Shown here: piece after piece, positions 14,569 to 26,900 of the stretch
How the letters are laid out: every line of letters starts with the position of its first letter
Position numbering within the stretch: the stretch's first letter is position 1
NCBI RefSeq assembly: GCF_000005505.3
Contig: NC_016132.3
Location: 34,920,914-34,984,913, forward strand
Reading direction: 5' to 3'
Source: Brachypodium distachyon
Lineage: Eukaryota; Streptophyta; Magnoliopsida; Poales; Poaceae
Length of the DNA: 64,000 bases
Notes under the pieces: model-generated
Told to the model about the DNA's origin: nothing
Databases searched by the model: none
Seen by the model: only the letters and a program-made list of their open reading frames with translations
Program-made: the position numbers and the translations under genes

Positions 14569-17174
14569 CTATCTATTTCTATCCATACTGGGATCAAAAT
14601 TACGTCGGGCATCTTCATCTTGCTTGAACTTGGGACAACTTGGGACATCGTCAGATGCACAGCCACTGATGTAATCTATATCATGTTCTTGTCGCACATA
14701 GCTGCTTTCAGGCTCCCGGTAGCCAGCTTCATGGTCAATTGCCTTCATGCAAGATGGCCTCGGTGCCTCTCCCGGATCATCTAGATGTTCATGATCATGG
14801 ACATGTTCTTGCTCTTGTCTGCCGCCGAATGAAGGGTCATATGAGTGTGGCCCGTGCACCCTCATTTGCACCGACCTCAGCAGCGCTGTTCGCCTCAGGT
14901 CTGCACCGTGGCACATGTCATTTGGCGACGATGGGAACCTGCCTTCATTCTCAGAGCCACGGCGAGAGTGAGAGCAGGCCCCAGTTGAGAGTGAGCAGCT
15001 GGGGAGAGGGTATGGGTTTGAGGGTAAGAAACCCGCTTGTGGTTTCTGGAAACGGTGAGGAGATGACATTGGACTAGTTGAAGGGCTGACCATTGCATCA
15101 GTTTGACTCCCGTTGGGGTTCAATTGAGTGTCAAAGTACCGATAGTCATCCGAGTCTTCCGACATTGGAGAGTATTGGGAGATTATATCGTCCCTGAAAG
15201 AGGTAAATATGAAGATCCATTACAAAACGTGTACCACAAGTACAATATCATATGACTGTCGCGAAGCAGTACTACTTAAACCAACTGAAATAAAACCCGG
15301 AGACAACTGTACCACATATAAAGAGACGAATCAAAAAAAAGATAGCTGCAAAAATAACAAACAAGTAACAGTAATTGATCCTTGATGCTTCCAAAGTGTA
15401 TCGAGACAAAATACTAATGGTACTTACTAATACTATTAATGAGAATATTGAAGGCTTATAGTTGTATTATTTATTGTATAATCGAACGAAGTGCTTATGA
15501 CCATGGTTACTAAATGGATAACCAACTAGCGATATCTCAAGTAATATTCTTCATTATATCATGATAGCTTGACATGTTAAAGACTTGTAATGCATCAACC
15601 ATAATTTCAATGCTTACATGTAGGTGCAATCATTGAAGCAATCAAGTGAGGGATCAGATCGTGTTCACAAACTCCAGATTATTCTTTAAGCACAGAGATG
15701 GAAGACATTGTCCAGATTATTCACTTTCATGCTGGGCATTACAGAACCATCAGGATACAATTTGCACTACAAAACCATTTGAACGGTGGGGTACATTTAC
15801 AACTAATAAAATTCTGAGATGCTTCATCTAACATGAAAATCAGCAGGAAGTTTGTAAGGAATTCTCACAAATTAAACTATTCATTCTACAATATTACATT
15901 GTAGTAGGTGAATGGCTGCCTTGGGCTATGTTGTAATTTGGTAACATAACTTTCAGACAAAGCTAGAGGAAGAGTCGAATGTATGACAATAAGGCCCCAG
16001 AACTCCACATTTAATAGCAACCACACTGAAGCATCAATCCCACCAATCCTATTTTCTTGGTTCCGGTAACCACAGAAAATAATTAAACAGAAGCCAAACC
16101 TCAGTGACACCAGTGGTGCGGTTATCAAAATTCCAAGAAAAACAAAACCGCATTTCTCATAAGAAGAAAATCAGGGAGAATACAATTTTATGGGGAAGCT
16201 TGTGGATAAGACAGAACACTAAATCCTTTATATAAGCAAAGGTGAGCATATTATAACGGAATAAAAATAGAACAGAGAATATTTTGTTCCTCGTCCCACA
16301 TATCACATAAACCTTTCATTTTGGTGAATCACACTATAATTCTCTCGGATAATACAAGATCCAAAGAGTATATATAATCTTCTTACATTCGATTTCTGAA
16401 CCCCACTTTTCAGCAACAGGGACATACATGGACATGAAACAAGTGTGTATGAAATGTGGTAAGAAATGTACACAGAATCAGAGCACACAAACCTGACGCA
16501 AGAGGGGCTCTCTGACCTCGCAGGGGACTCCATTATATTGTCAGCAAGTGAATCTCCAACAGACAGCCCATTCAGGCTGGACGCCATTATCTGCAGTAGC
16601 ACATACAATGTCAGCTGATAATAAAATCAATACTCCGTCTGATCCTAAATTCTTGACTCAAATTTGTCCAAATATGGAACCAGGCAAGATTTCGTGTCAG
16701 GGCCTCAGGGGAGCACAAATTGAAACAACCAGAGGCGCCTGAAAGCCTGAAACTGAAACTGACACACAGAGATCCCAATAGACGGAACCAAGGGAGCCCA
16801 TCTCTCTCTCCTATTCTTAGGATCAGAGACTCGCTAATCGATGCAGTGAGATAAGAACTCTCTGTATCCGGATGCAAGGAAACTCGAAACCGCCCGGAAT
16901 CTGAAATTCTGAACAGGGGAGCCGCTTCCGCAAACCAATTAAGACCTATACCAAGAACCAAGCAGAGAGCACAGCCATGGAAACTGGAAAGGGGACGCCG
17001 GCGAGCGAGCCACCAACAGACCTCGGTGAGGTACCGCTTGTGGGAGTGGAGGTTGTCCACGTACACGTCCTCCTCCGGATCCCTCCCGCGCTTCCCTCCG
17101 CCGCCGCTGCCGCCGGGGGAGGAGGAAGGCGGCGGCGACATTGCCGCCGCCCCCTCGCCGCTGCCGCCCACCAT
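14569..17174 (-). CDS. Conserved plant protein of unknown function
   Basis: Three coding exons on the minus strand (17174-17022, 16590-16493, 15193-14569) join in frame to 291 residues. The N terminus is Gly/Ser/Pro-rich, followed by DPEEDVYVDNLHSHKRYLTE. Exon 2 gives IMASSLNGLSVGDSLADNIM and a Ser/Arg-rich SPARSESPS stretch. Exon 3 has an acidic SEDSDDYRYFDTQ block, a Ser/Pro-rich stretch (SPSTSPMSSP), and a conserved-looking DMCHGADLRRTALLRSVQMR block at about residues 175-195. It then has a His/Glu/Asp-rich run (EQEHVHDHEHLDD). There is no signal peptide or membrane segment and the protein looks largely disordered. I recall similar proteins in other plants but no assigned role. The ATG at 17174 gives the full frame; a second in-frame ATG 11 codons later is possible. 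Confidence 0.85.
16633..16680. mobile_element. Stowaway end remnant in intron 1
   Basis: TACTCCGTCTGATCCTAAAT, followed by a sequence typical of Stowaway arms (GACTCAAATTTGTCC), lies in the first intron of the unknown gene. No matching second end is present nearby, so it is a half element. Confidence 0.45.
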
Positions 17175-17559
17175 CAGCACGGCGCGGGGTTGCTGGGATT
17201 TGTCGGTGTTGGGGGATGGGAGAAGTGGAGGAGAGTCGAAGGGAAAGTGAGGGGAGAAAGCTTTCTTTCTCCCGGATCGTGCGCGGAGTCTTGAGAACAG
17301 AGAGTCGGAACCAACAGATAATTTGCGGAAGTTGACCTATTTTGGGTGAAAATGTCCGCATAATTCTTTTTTTTGAACTCATGTCCGCATAATTCTTGTC
17401 AGATTGATTTGAACCAAAGGCACCTAATTGTCCATTTTGGAAGAGATGTACATTCTGTAAATGTGTCAGTATTTAGCCCATATTTGTACTCATCTTCGTT
17501 TCTTTTTATAAGATTTTCTAGTTTTGTCAAAAAAAGAAAAGGTTTGATCAAGTACAACA

Positions 17560-17581
17560 GATTTAGGAACGGAGGGAGTAG
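17560..17581. mobile_element. Stowaway right-end remnant
   Basis: GGAACGGAGGGAGTA is an isolated terminal inverted repeat upstream of the unknown gene, with no left end found. Confidence 0.4.
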
Positions 17582-17714
17582 CAATTCCATGTCCAGTACA
17601 ACAAACGCGAAATAGAAGATGACCTTGTCTGGCCGCATCTAGTTTACAGATGATGTACAACAGGAGATCAACTCAATAACAGGAGTGATGGTCCAATATT
17701 TACAGGGACGGTGG

Positions 17715-20700
17715 CTACATCATCACACGGGCAGAAATGTTTTTCTGCAGTTTCAGATATATGCCTTTCATGTGGAGGAAGCAAGCGGCCAAGCACCAAA
17801 ATATGATCTCCACGAGGACGAACGCCAAGGTACCCCAACGTTTTGATTGGAAGATGATCTGAAGCAGAGACTGGGTGGCATCCACCTGCAAAGTAGCATT
17901 GTTTTTTTCTCTCATGAAATCAGGTAGTAGTATTTCAGGGGTAACAGCTCCAGTGGATTACTTCCCGAACCGATAAATAAACGCATAGCCAGCATCGTAT
18001 TAGGTGTGTGTAATTAAATGATACGATCTCTATATAATCTACAACCAACACATGGGAGGAATCGACGCGTAAGATATATACCAGGTTGTTCTCAGGTGAC
18101 CGCCAGTAGAACCCTTGAAGTAGTGTCGGGAACAGCTCGCAAGCAGCCAGGACATAGACTATAAGCGCATTCATGCCCATCCACTGGAACAGAATTAATG
18201 GCTTCTTGATCTGGATAACGTCGACCTGCATGATATATAGGCTCACAGCTAGCAACATCAGAAATTTCCTTCATGAGGATCAAGTCTACTAGGTTATGAT
18301 CTGTAGAATTTGTACAAGCAAAAAACAACAGCGGCGAGGGTCTGAATTTTTTTTTTAAAAGAGGGGATATCCAGATGAATGTAGCATTGAACAGTGCAGT
18401 ATCCATAACTGATTCAGAATAAGAATGTTACAAACAATAGTCGGAACCAAAGAAGACGGAGCTTACAATGTAGTATAGCAGCAACAAAAGGAATCCAGAC
18501 ACTCCACCGGTTAGAAGCATGTAGCTCACTGTATACAGAGGCTTGCTGAAAGGCATGCCTACAAACCAACAGACCGTCATCCCAGAAATGAAAGGTCTAA
18601 TTCAAATAATGGGTGCTGCATGCCGCGCTCTTGCAACATGCAATGTTACCTGATAATTGTAGTAAAAATCCTGAGGCTGTTAACACTGTTGAAGCTAGCA
18701 GCCATGACAACATTCGTTGTGAATGATTCTGCAGCAGCAGCAAGGTTAGAAAAGTCTGGGGATGTCGTTTTGCTTTATAATTCCATTTTTATAATACTCA
18801 AGGGTTCCAACAGACAAACATGTGGTTCAAATGTACTGCATTTCAACTGTCAGGTGGTGTACCTGGCAATGAATCAAAACATGTCCAAAATGCAACCCAA
18901 CAAAGCAACTCACTGCAGCCATCAAGGTACTGCAAAACCAAAAGGGAGAAGGGGGAGTTATGTTTTCATTTGTCTACAAGAGATGTCAATATTCTTTGTG
19001 TTAACACTGGTCGGGACAATAATCAAGTATGGTATGAATAGGTGTTAAATTAGCAATAAATTGTAATATATGTCTACCTTAATAAACCCTCAGGGTCAAA
19101 TGGAGCCAGGCACCAGTCTGGTGCATTCGGAGGAAGGGCTCCATAATCAGGGGAATTAACACTGCATTCCTATACATGAAAGAAACACAGCAAGTTGACT
19201 AACTCTTCGATACTGATGTGAAAAAGGATAGTATTCTATGTCTCAAATCAAAACCTTAGTCCTCTTATAGACTGGGTTCTTGTACAGGTGATTTTCGCCA
19301 AGTAAAACGCGATCAACAAAGCCAACTGCATTGCAAGGTGGTCCAAGACTACCTCTCAGTCCACACTGGACCTGCAAGTTAACAAAAGTGCAACAAAACG
19401 GTAAGTAAGTGCAACATCGTAGACATGATGCTTGGTCATTCAATAGAAAAATAAATTGTATTTTAAAGGAACCAAACTGGGGAAATTGTAATCTTGTCTC
19501 TACAAGGGATTCCAATCTAACCAGTAATGGGTAGCTCCCAGAAATGCTAGTAGGAAACAGGACTTAGAAAGCCAGTCAACATTTTATTAATTTTAAGATT
19601 CAAATTTGACTTCTTGGTTCCCCATGGTAACCAGCTAGGAGAACCCTTTCTTGTGTTTGAAACTGAGTTTTAGTTAGCAATTCCCCCCTCAGTTTCCAAC
19701 AAGATGTGGTGCTGGCTTGGGTTCAGGATATGTTGCCTGCAAAACTTAGTCCATGGAATATCTGAGAACAAAATCAATGCAACCAAGATGATGGATGCAA
19801 GCGGGCAAGCTTATCAATTAGCTTTCCAAATTTAGTTACAAAGAGAGTAGGACTCTCAGTCAACACAAATGGTGTCAAAGAATATTTAGTGAGAAATATT
19901 TCAACAGCACAGAATTGAATCACAGAAGCTTGAGAGGGCTCATCCGTTCAAACATATAAACAAGTATCATGTGCTTAAAGCCTTGAAAAATCATACTAAA
20001 ATTACATATATCCCGTCATTAAAAATACTTATGGAGCATACATCATAATGAAATAGAACAAGGTAATTAGATCTAACTTGGGAGATTCTCATCTTACTGT
20101 TTTGAATCCAATTTCATTGCTTCCATTTGAAAAGGTCAAATTGCTAGTTTGAACTTTAAATTCCCAATTTGGAACATAGAGGCCAAATATCAAGCTGATA
20201 TACAGAGCTGAAATCATTATGGCCATGACCCTTCAGAAGAAAAACATATGTCAGTACTGGTACCAGTGTATAGCTAATTTGCGTTCAGCTAATTCTTAGT
20301 AACCCATACAACTCATCTGATGCAAAGTACACCCAAACACAAATTTTGTGACTCTAACACAGGGAGTTATCTAACGGTCTAACCACCTCTAGCAAGTAGC
20401 ATATAAATGAACGGAACAATCAAAGGAACCAAAAATTCAAATGAAGGGCCTCATAAACTAAAGTTGACAGCATTCTGAAAAAGACAAGGGAACATGTATA
20501 TTTTACATCACTGAAAACATTATGTGGAGGAGGAGCTCAGTTTACCCAAATCACAGGGCATAACTAGAGCATAAGAACAAGAATTGGATTATATATTTCC
20601 AAAATGCTCGATACTGATTCATGAACAATTGAAGGAGTGCAAAATTCAATATTTCCATAAATAATGTTACCCTTATTGACTAACCACTCCATGAAGTATT

Positions 20701-22319
20701 TCTTCACAAATGATACTGGCGAATCCACTGAAATATTGTTCACAAGCCAAATCTCAGACATTGCTGCTAGAAAGTATCCAATAGCTATTCTCTACCAGAA
20801 GCATAATGACAATTAAAAAAGGTCAAAAATCAGTAAAACAAAAGGAATACAAACTTGAAAATAAAAATATGCAGTTTATCAGTTACCTGCAACACACCTA
20901 GCCATCGAATATGATCCAAATCGACACCATAAGTTAAATTGTGCCGTCCATGAATGTATCCTCCTACAAGAAAAAAAAACATTTAGAGGAAATCTGAAGT
21001 CTAACCCAAAAGAAATGGCATAAGATGGGCTAATGTGATCAGTCTATCTGGTAAAGAACTAGGATAAGTATAAACCTTGCAAAATTACACCCAAGATGAA
21101 AAGCTTGAATGCCCTATATGCAGCCTTCTTAGATGTCGCTATCTTGTTTTGTGTTCTCTGTGGTACACCATCCATATTTGTCAGATGTTATTCTATAGAA
21201 CAGCGGGCAGTGATTAAATCAGCTGTACTCTGAGGAGCAGGGCACAACAGACACAGAGACTAAGTTTTTGTTCTCAGCAACTGAAGTCTCTACTGTCTGA
21301 GGTGTGAATTCGGTAGCATAGCTTGAGGTTTATGTGCATACTTCCACAAATAGAGGTAGAGTTCTTCACATGACCTCACTAGTGCAACTTTTACAATGAT
21401 GACCACTAATTCCTAGTTCCCCACTCAGAAATCCTGGGTATCTCATGATAAAACAGTTTGCGCAGAAGCTAGGAATGAGAAAGGTCAAATAAAGTTTAGA
21501 GCAAAAGAGTAGCCAAACTCAACAGATTGCCAGTGGTTACGAAAATATAACTCATGATCTCACTAGTTCACCTTTTATGATGAACCACCGATTCCCAATT
21601 TCATATTATTGCCAATTCCTAGTTATGCGCATGGACAAGAACTATAGGCTTTTGGATTTTGATGGCAAACAGAGTTGACCATGGACAACGAAGCATGCCC
21701 AGCTCAAAAAACTGTCATGGAGCTCACTCGCTGGCCTTGTCAATCGAGCAGCTCTATTGCAAGACCTCGCAAGCACTGAAGCCTTCCCCGTTCTCTGAAG
21801 TCCCAATCATTTGGTTTTGGGGATGCTTACTGCAGAGTTTTGTCGTGGTGAGCGGTTAGTAGTAACTAGTAAGCATCAGCGTTTAGGTGTACCTTGAAGA
21901 CGAGGGCGGCGGAGACACCAATGATGAAGAGGAAGGCGGGCATGACGAAGTCCGCCACCGTCACACCGAGCCACGGCGCGTGGTTTATCCCCGGCCACGC
22001 CCCGCCGGCGTCGTCCACGAGTATCATCATCTGCCCCAAGCGCAAACAAGCATCCACACACACACACACACACCGTGAGTCACGATTTTGCACGCGAATC
22101 TGTAGGAGGAGGTTAGAGGGTTCTACTCACGGCGACGGTGAGGCCGCGGAACACGTCGAGCGAGGCCACCCGATGCGGCTTCCGCTCGGGCTTCGCATCC
22201 GTCCCTGGGGGCTGCCGGGGCGAGGGGGATTCCGGGTAGGGGTGGATCTCGCTGGCGTGGTTGAGGAGGCGGCGGCGGGGGTCTCCGTCGCCGGCGATGG
22301 CGACGACGGTGGCGTCCAT
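17715..22319 (-). CDS. Heparan-alpha-glucosaminide N-acetyltransferase-like protein
   Basis: Thirteen coding exons on the minus strand: 22319-22131, 22030-21893, 21157-21076, 20963-20887, 20791-20685, 20230-20098, 19371-19255, 19169-19078, 18929-18863, 18728-18650, 18558-18467, 18225-18082 and 17885-17715. They join to 495 residues. After a hydrophilic N terminus comes RVASLDVFRGLTVA, then NHAPWLGVTVADFVMPAFLF. The His of NHAPW (residue 80) aligns with the catalytic His of animal HGSNAT. CNAVGFVDR, the WCLAPFDPEG block, GLHFGHVLIH and WMGMNALIVYV follow in family order among many hydrophobic segments. Animal members transfer acetyl from cytosolic acetyl-CoA to a lysosomal sugar; plants lack heparan sulfate, so the plant substrate is unknown. 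I infer a multi-pass, probably endomembrane, acyltransferase. Exon 5 must end at 20685 (TG|G of Trp) to keep the frame. Confidence 0.92.
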
Positions 22320-22430
22320 TTTTGGGGGTCTCTGCGGGTACCGTCGATGGAGTAGACGGAGTGTTGCTATAGGAGACCGTATGTAGAACAGTAAATAGTT
22401 TAAAATGTAAATGGAAATAAAAAACAGTAA

Positions 22431-22504
22431 GCTCTCGTAGCTCAGTTGGTTAGAGCACCCGTTTAGTAAGCGGGAGGTCTTGAGTTCAACTCTCAACGAG
22501 AGCA
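22431..22504 (+). tRNA. tRNA-Thr (AGU anticodon)
   Basis: A 74-base cloverleaf without intron. The acceptor is GCTCTCG/CGAGAGC with discriminator A. The D arm is GCTC...GAGC, the anticodon stem CCCGT/GCGGG with loop TTAGTAA (anticodon AGT, preceded by T33), and the T arm TTGAG/CTCAA with loop TTCAACT. The internal A and B boxes for RNA polymerase III fit. A run of six T at 22530-22535 is a suitable terminator. It lies about 110 bases upstream of, and divergent from, the start codon of the acetyltransferase-like gene. Confidence 0.95.
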
Positions 22505-22529
22505 TATTAATGTTCTTACATAGTATTAA

Positions 22530-22535
22530 TTTTTT
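22530..22535 (+). terminator. Pol III terminator of tRNA-Thr
   Basis: Six T residues lie 26 bases after the discriminator base, the first run long enough to stop polymerase III. Confidence 0.6.
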
Positions 22536-22839
22536 GCCTTTATTTCTGCTGCTTTCTCTTTGCCTTTTTCAAATTTCAAGCCACTAGAAGAAAAAAGATT
22601 CAAAAATAGGGTTCTGTTGTTTTTAAAATGGGTGCTTCAAAACTATCATTAGTGAATTATTGATCCCTTCTTGTTGGCACTCTAGTATGCTTCAATTATC
22701 ATTGGCTTTATGTAGTGTTAAAAGTCCGTTTGATAAATTTTGCACCATTTCTATTTGGCTCTTTTCATATTCTCCCGATCATGAAACAATAAGAAAATAT
22801 CATTGGCTAGTTTTGGTTGGTTAGATTGAACGGTCTAAC

Positions 22840-23002
22840 CAACCATTTTGTTTTAGTGATTGGTGTGATAGATTGAAGAAACAAACGAAGTTAAGTTATT
22901 ACGATCCAATGTCATTTGGAATGCTTGCTCATTTTGTTTTCGTGACCGGTGTGATAGATTGAAGAAACAAACGAAGTTAAGTTATTACAATCCAATGTCA
23001 GG
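22840..23002. repeat. Imperfect tandem duplication, about 85 bp
   Basis: The segment CATTTTGTTTTAGTGATTGG...AGTTATTACGATCCAATGTC is followed directly by a near-identical copy (CATTTTGTTTTCGTGACCGG...AGTTATTACAATCCAATGTC). No coding role was seen. Confidence 0.8.
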
Positions 23003-23750
23003 ACGAGCGGTGGAGTTAGCCCATACTCAAAGCCTGGACATCGGGCCATGAAAGATCATGCAGCTCGTGAAGCAAAAGGGGCTATTGCTTTAGACATGTC
23101 ATGGGACGCAACACAACAATCAAGATAAGGCCTAGAAAGTGCTATGCGTGTTATCCTCCTCCTTTAAATTGTGATTTTTACGTCACGCATGTTATTGAAG
23201 GTTTTCTCATCGGAGCCAGGGAGTTCCGGCACCTGTCCTACGTGCAGGTACGGTAGATCCGCCACTAGCCACAACTCGCATTTCAAGAATTCAACCAACA
23301 ATCATTATCTTGCCAACCAAAACACATAACATCTGGTAAATTATATCCTCAATTTTATATCATGCAGCAATGCAAAGACACTGTACTAATTACACCTCAA
23401 CACAAAGCAGTTGCTGATTTTGATGCATCAACCTAAAAAAAAACACCTAGATAATATTTTGCTTCCCAAAAGAGCACACGCCCTAACAAACTAACCAGTA
23501 TACTTTTCACCACGAGACTTGCAATCCAAGTTTCCCCGGAGAGAAAACTGGCAACTCCTCCAACGGTACAAAATTTTCCACGAGAAAAAAGAAGAAAGAC
23601 GTTACTACGAAAATTGAATAATGTTCTGGCATTATTTTCCGTTCCGTGCGCCGTGCGAAACCGTGTAGACATCCAGCTCAACCCCCTATCATACGCCCAG
23701 CCATCGCGCTAGCTACTTGCCTTTTTCCCTTCCCCACCTTGGAACGGAAC
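23003..23750. other. Intergenic between tRNA-Thr and importin alpha
   Basis: No gene or complete mobile element was seen. It contains the upstream region of the importin gene. Confidence 0.5.
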
Positions 23751-23755
23751 ACCGG

Positions 23756-23920
23756 GCCTATATAAATTCCCCAGCCCCCCGCTCCCGTCATCCCCCCCTT
23801 CTCTCCCCGTTCCCCAATTCGAATCGAGCCGCACCGAATCGAATCGCGTGGGGGGGCGACTTGCCCGCACGCACACAACACCCACTCTCCGAACCGCCGC
23901 CGCCGCCTTCTAGGGTTTCG
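23756..23920 (+). promoter_or_regulatory. Importin alpha promoter and leader elements
   Basis: A TATA box (CTATATAAAT, 23758-23767) lies about 190 bases before the ATG. A telo-box-like TAGGGTTT sits at 23911-23918 in the leader. Telo boxes are common upstream of housekeeping genes active in dividing plant cells. Confidence 0.55.
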
Positions 23921-23951
23921 GCTTCCCGAGGGGGCCCCCAGCCCGCCGACG

Positions 23952-26900
23952 ATGTCGCTGCGGCCGAGCGAGCGGGCGGAGGTGCGGCGCGGGCGCTACA
24001 AGGCGTCCGTGGACGCGGAGGAGGGCCGGCGCAGGCGCGAGGACCAGATGGTGGAGATCCGGAAGAACCGCCGCGAGGACTTCCTCCTCAAGAAGCGCCG
24101 CGAGGGGCTCCCGTCCTCCGCTGCCCCCGGCGGGGCCTCGCAGATGGGCCACTCCTCCGCGCTCCAGCAGAAGGTCGCTCTCCGCTCGCCTCACCTCCCT
24201 CGCGCTCCTTCCTCCTTCTTCTTCTTCTGCCCGATCTGGCCGGTTTGTCGGGTGAGAGGGGGGTTTCTCGATCTGACGGTTTTGGATCTGTGTTCGCCTT
24301 GCAGCTGGAGGGCTTGCCGGCCATGGTGCAGGCCGTGCTCTCGGACGACAGCGCCGTGCAGCTCGAGGCCACCACGCAGTTCCGGAAGCTGCTCTCCATC
24401 GGTGAGGCTTGCTTTTTCTGTATCGGTTGTTGGTCACGTCAGTAGAGAGAATATTTTGTTGTTGCACAAGACGAAGTATAGGGTTGAGATCAGTAGATTT
24501 TTGTTGGGTAATTATGGCGTAGATTTGTTTGGCAACGAGCTTTTAGTTTACTTGTAGATTGGGTTAGCGCAGAATCAATAGCTTCCCGGTGTTCTCCTGC
24601 GATTCAGAAAACGTTGAATGTTAATTTCATTTTTTCCGTAAGCTCACGGTAACTTGCAAGTTTCCTTGTTTTCTGTAGTGTTTGATTTTATGATTGCATG
24701 ATTTTTTTTTCAATACTCCGCTGAGCCCCTGGTTCAATGGTTTGTCGTTTCATGAAATATTTGTTTCAATAGTTGTGACCTGGAATGCCCATTTCAATAA
24801 TTAGGGACACAACACATGCTTGTACACACCATTTGTTAAAACATTCATAAGTGGACCAGTTTCATTTCAGTTCATAGAATTCTTCAGACAAAGTCTAACA
24901 AGACCCAGTTGATATACCGTCTTGTATGTGAACATTGTGAAGGGGTCACTCGCTGATATAGCTCAATGATTGCAGAGCGGAGTCCTCCAATCGAGGAGGT
25001 GATTAACACAGGTGTGGTGCCACGCTTCATTGAATTCCTCAAGCGCGAGGATTATCCCCAACTCCAGGTACATAAACAATCCTAGAGAGGAGTTACGCAA
25101 TTTGGATTTTACTTGTTGAAAGTATTAATCACTGACCATTGTGAAAATTTACCTTGGGTCTTCATTGCAGTTTGAGGCTGCATGGGCACTCACCAACATT
25201 GCGTCAGGCACATCAGAAAACACCAAGGTGGTGGTTGAGTATGGTGCTGTGCCCATCTTTGTCACGCTCCTCAGCTCACCGAGTGAGGATGTCCGCGAGC
25301 AGGCATGAGAACGATCCACAGAAAAATTATCTTCTCTTTGAGAGGCATGATGTTTATGTTGGTATGTTTTGTATTTGTTTTTTGCAGGCTGTATGGGCCC
25401 TGGGGAATGTTGCTGGTGACTCTCCAAAGTGCCGTGACCTTGTGCTTGGAAGTGGTGGACTATTCCCATTGTTGCAGCAACTGAACGAGCATGCCAAGCT
25501 CTCGATGCTCAGGAACGCCACGTGGACACTCTCCAACTTCTGCCGTGGAAAACCGCAGCCAAACTTTGAGCAGGTTTAATTCTGGGCTGATGTCTTGTTG
25601 ATTTAACTTGCTAGAAATGCTGATTCTCAAAAATGATTTGGTTGGTCTACGTGTACCTGAGCAGGTCAAACCAGCTCTCTCAGCGCTGCAGCGCCTCATT
25701 CACTCTCAGGATGAGGAGGTCCTCACTGATGCCTGCTGGGCTCTCTCATACTTGTCTGATGGAACTAATGATAAGATCCAATCTGTGATTGAATCTGGTG
25801 TGTTCCCTAGGCTTGTGGAGCTTCTCATGTAAGTGCCCTTTTCCTCTTCATGTTTCACCCCACATTTGCCAAAAGGATCATGATGGATGGTTGATGTCTT
25901 AACTCATATTACATGATTTAGGCATCCGTCGGCTTCGGTGCTCATTCCAGCTCTGCGCACGGTGGGTAACATTGTCACTGGTGATGATTTGCAGACTCAG
26001 GTGAGTTGATGAATTTTGTTGTCTTATTTACATACCCTGATGTTATTTTAGAAATCTGTAATTTCTGGTTGTTGTGGTTAAAGTTAGTGTCTTAAAGTAA
26101 TCCTTGCTGTTGTAATGCCTCTATGATTTTTAGTGGTGTTCTGTTGGACAGCAGGACAGGGGTTCTCCACAATTATTGCAACACTAGCTAGAATGTCATC
26201 CGCCTTTGGCCTTTTGTTATTATTAGGTTCTAAAGCTTCCGCTATGTTGGCAATGTTCTGTTGCATGGCCAAGGCTTATTGGGATAAGTGCTGGAGATGT
26301 CTTCGTTAGCTTATAACTATTTTAGGTTAGATGCTTGAATGACTGGATATAAGCATGATGATAGGACGTGCTAGTATATATCTGGATTGTTTTAGATAGT
26401 CAAAGTTACTTGGTATGGAGTCTCCTACTGATTCAAATCTGGATGAAAACTTGGATCTGATAGTGATTTGTGATAACTAGAATGATCGCAGAGTTAAACA
26501 ATGTTCAGCATGCTCTGTTGTGAATTTTTTTATGTGGAGATCGCTGTCAAGCATTTTAAAAATCTCGTTCCTTCAGCATATATGAGTTTGTTGAGCAGTG
26601 ATCTATGGTTTGAGTATCTCCATAAGTGCACTTGTTTATCTCTTTTCAGCCAGTGGTACCAGCATTCTTTTTAATGTAAAACATTTTTGTGCATGTAATT
26701 TATAACATTTGAATCAATAACTGTTTGCTTGGATTAATTAAACTAGTTATATATGCCATATTTGCATGCCATACTTTACCTGGGATCTTCTGTGTTATCT
26801 GCATTTATCTTCAATATATATCCCTTGCTGCAGTGTGTCATTGATCATCAAGCGCTTCCCTGTCTCTTGAACCTCTTGACTACCAATCACAAGAAAAGCA

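Noticed and set aside
14739..15077. A 112-codon plus-strand frame
   Set aside because: Antisense shadow of exon 3 of the unknown minus-strand gene, which has proper splice junctions and continuous frame.
20660..20685. Exon 5 of the acetyltransferase-like gene ending at the donor near 20671
   Set aside because: That donor leaves the wrong phase for exon 6. The donor at 20685 restores the frame and the expected Trp at the junction.
23910..24467. A 185-codon minus-strand frame
   Set aside because: Antisense of the GC-rich first exon and intron of importin alpha; Arg/Ala/Pro-rich without homology.
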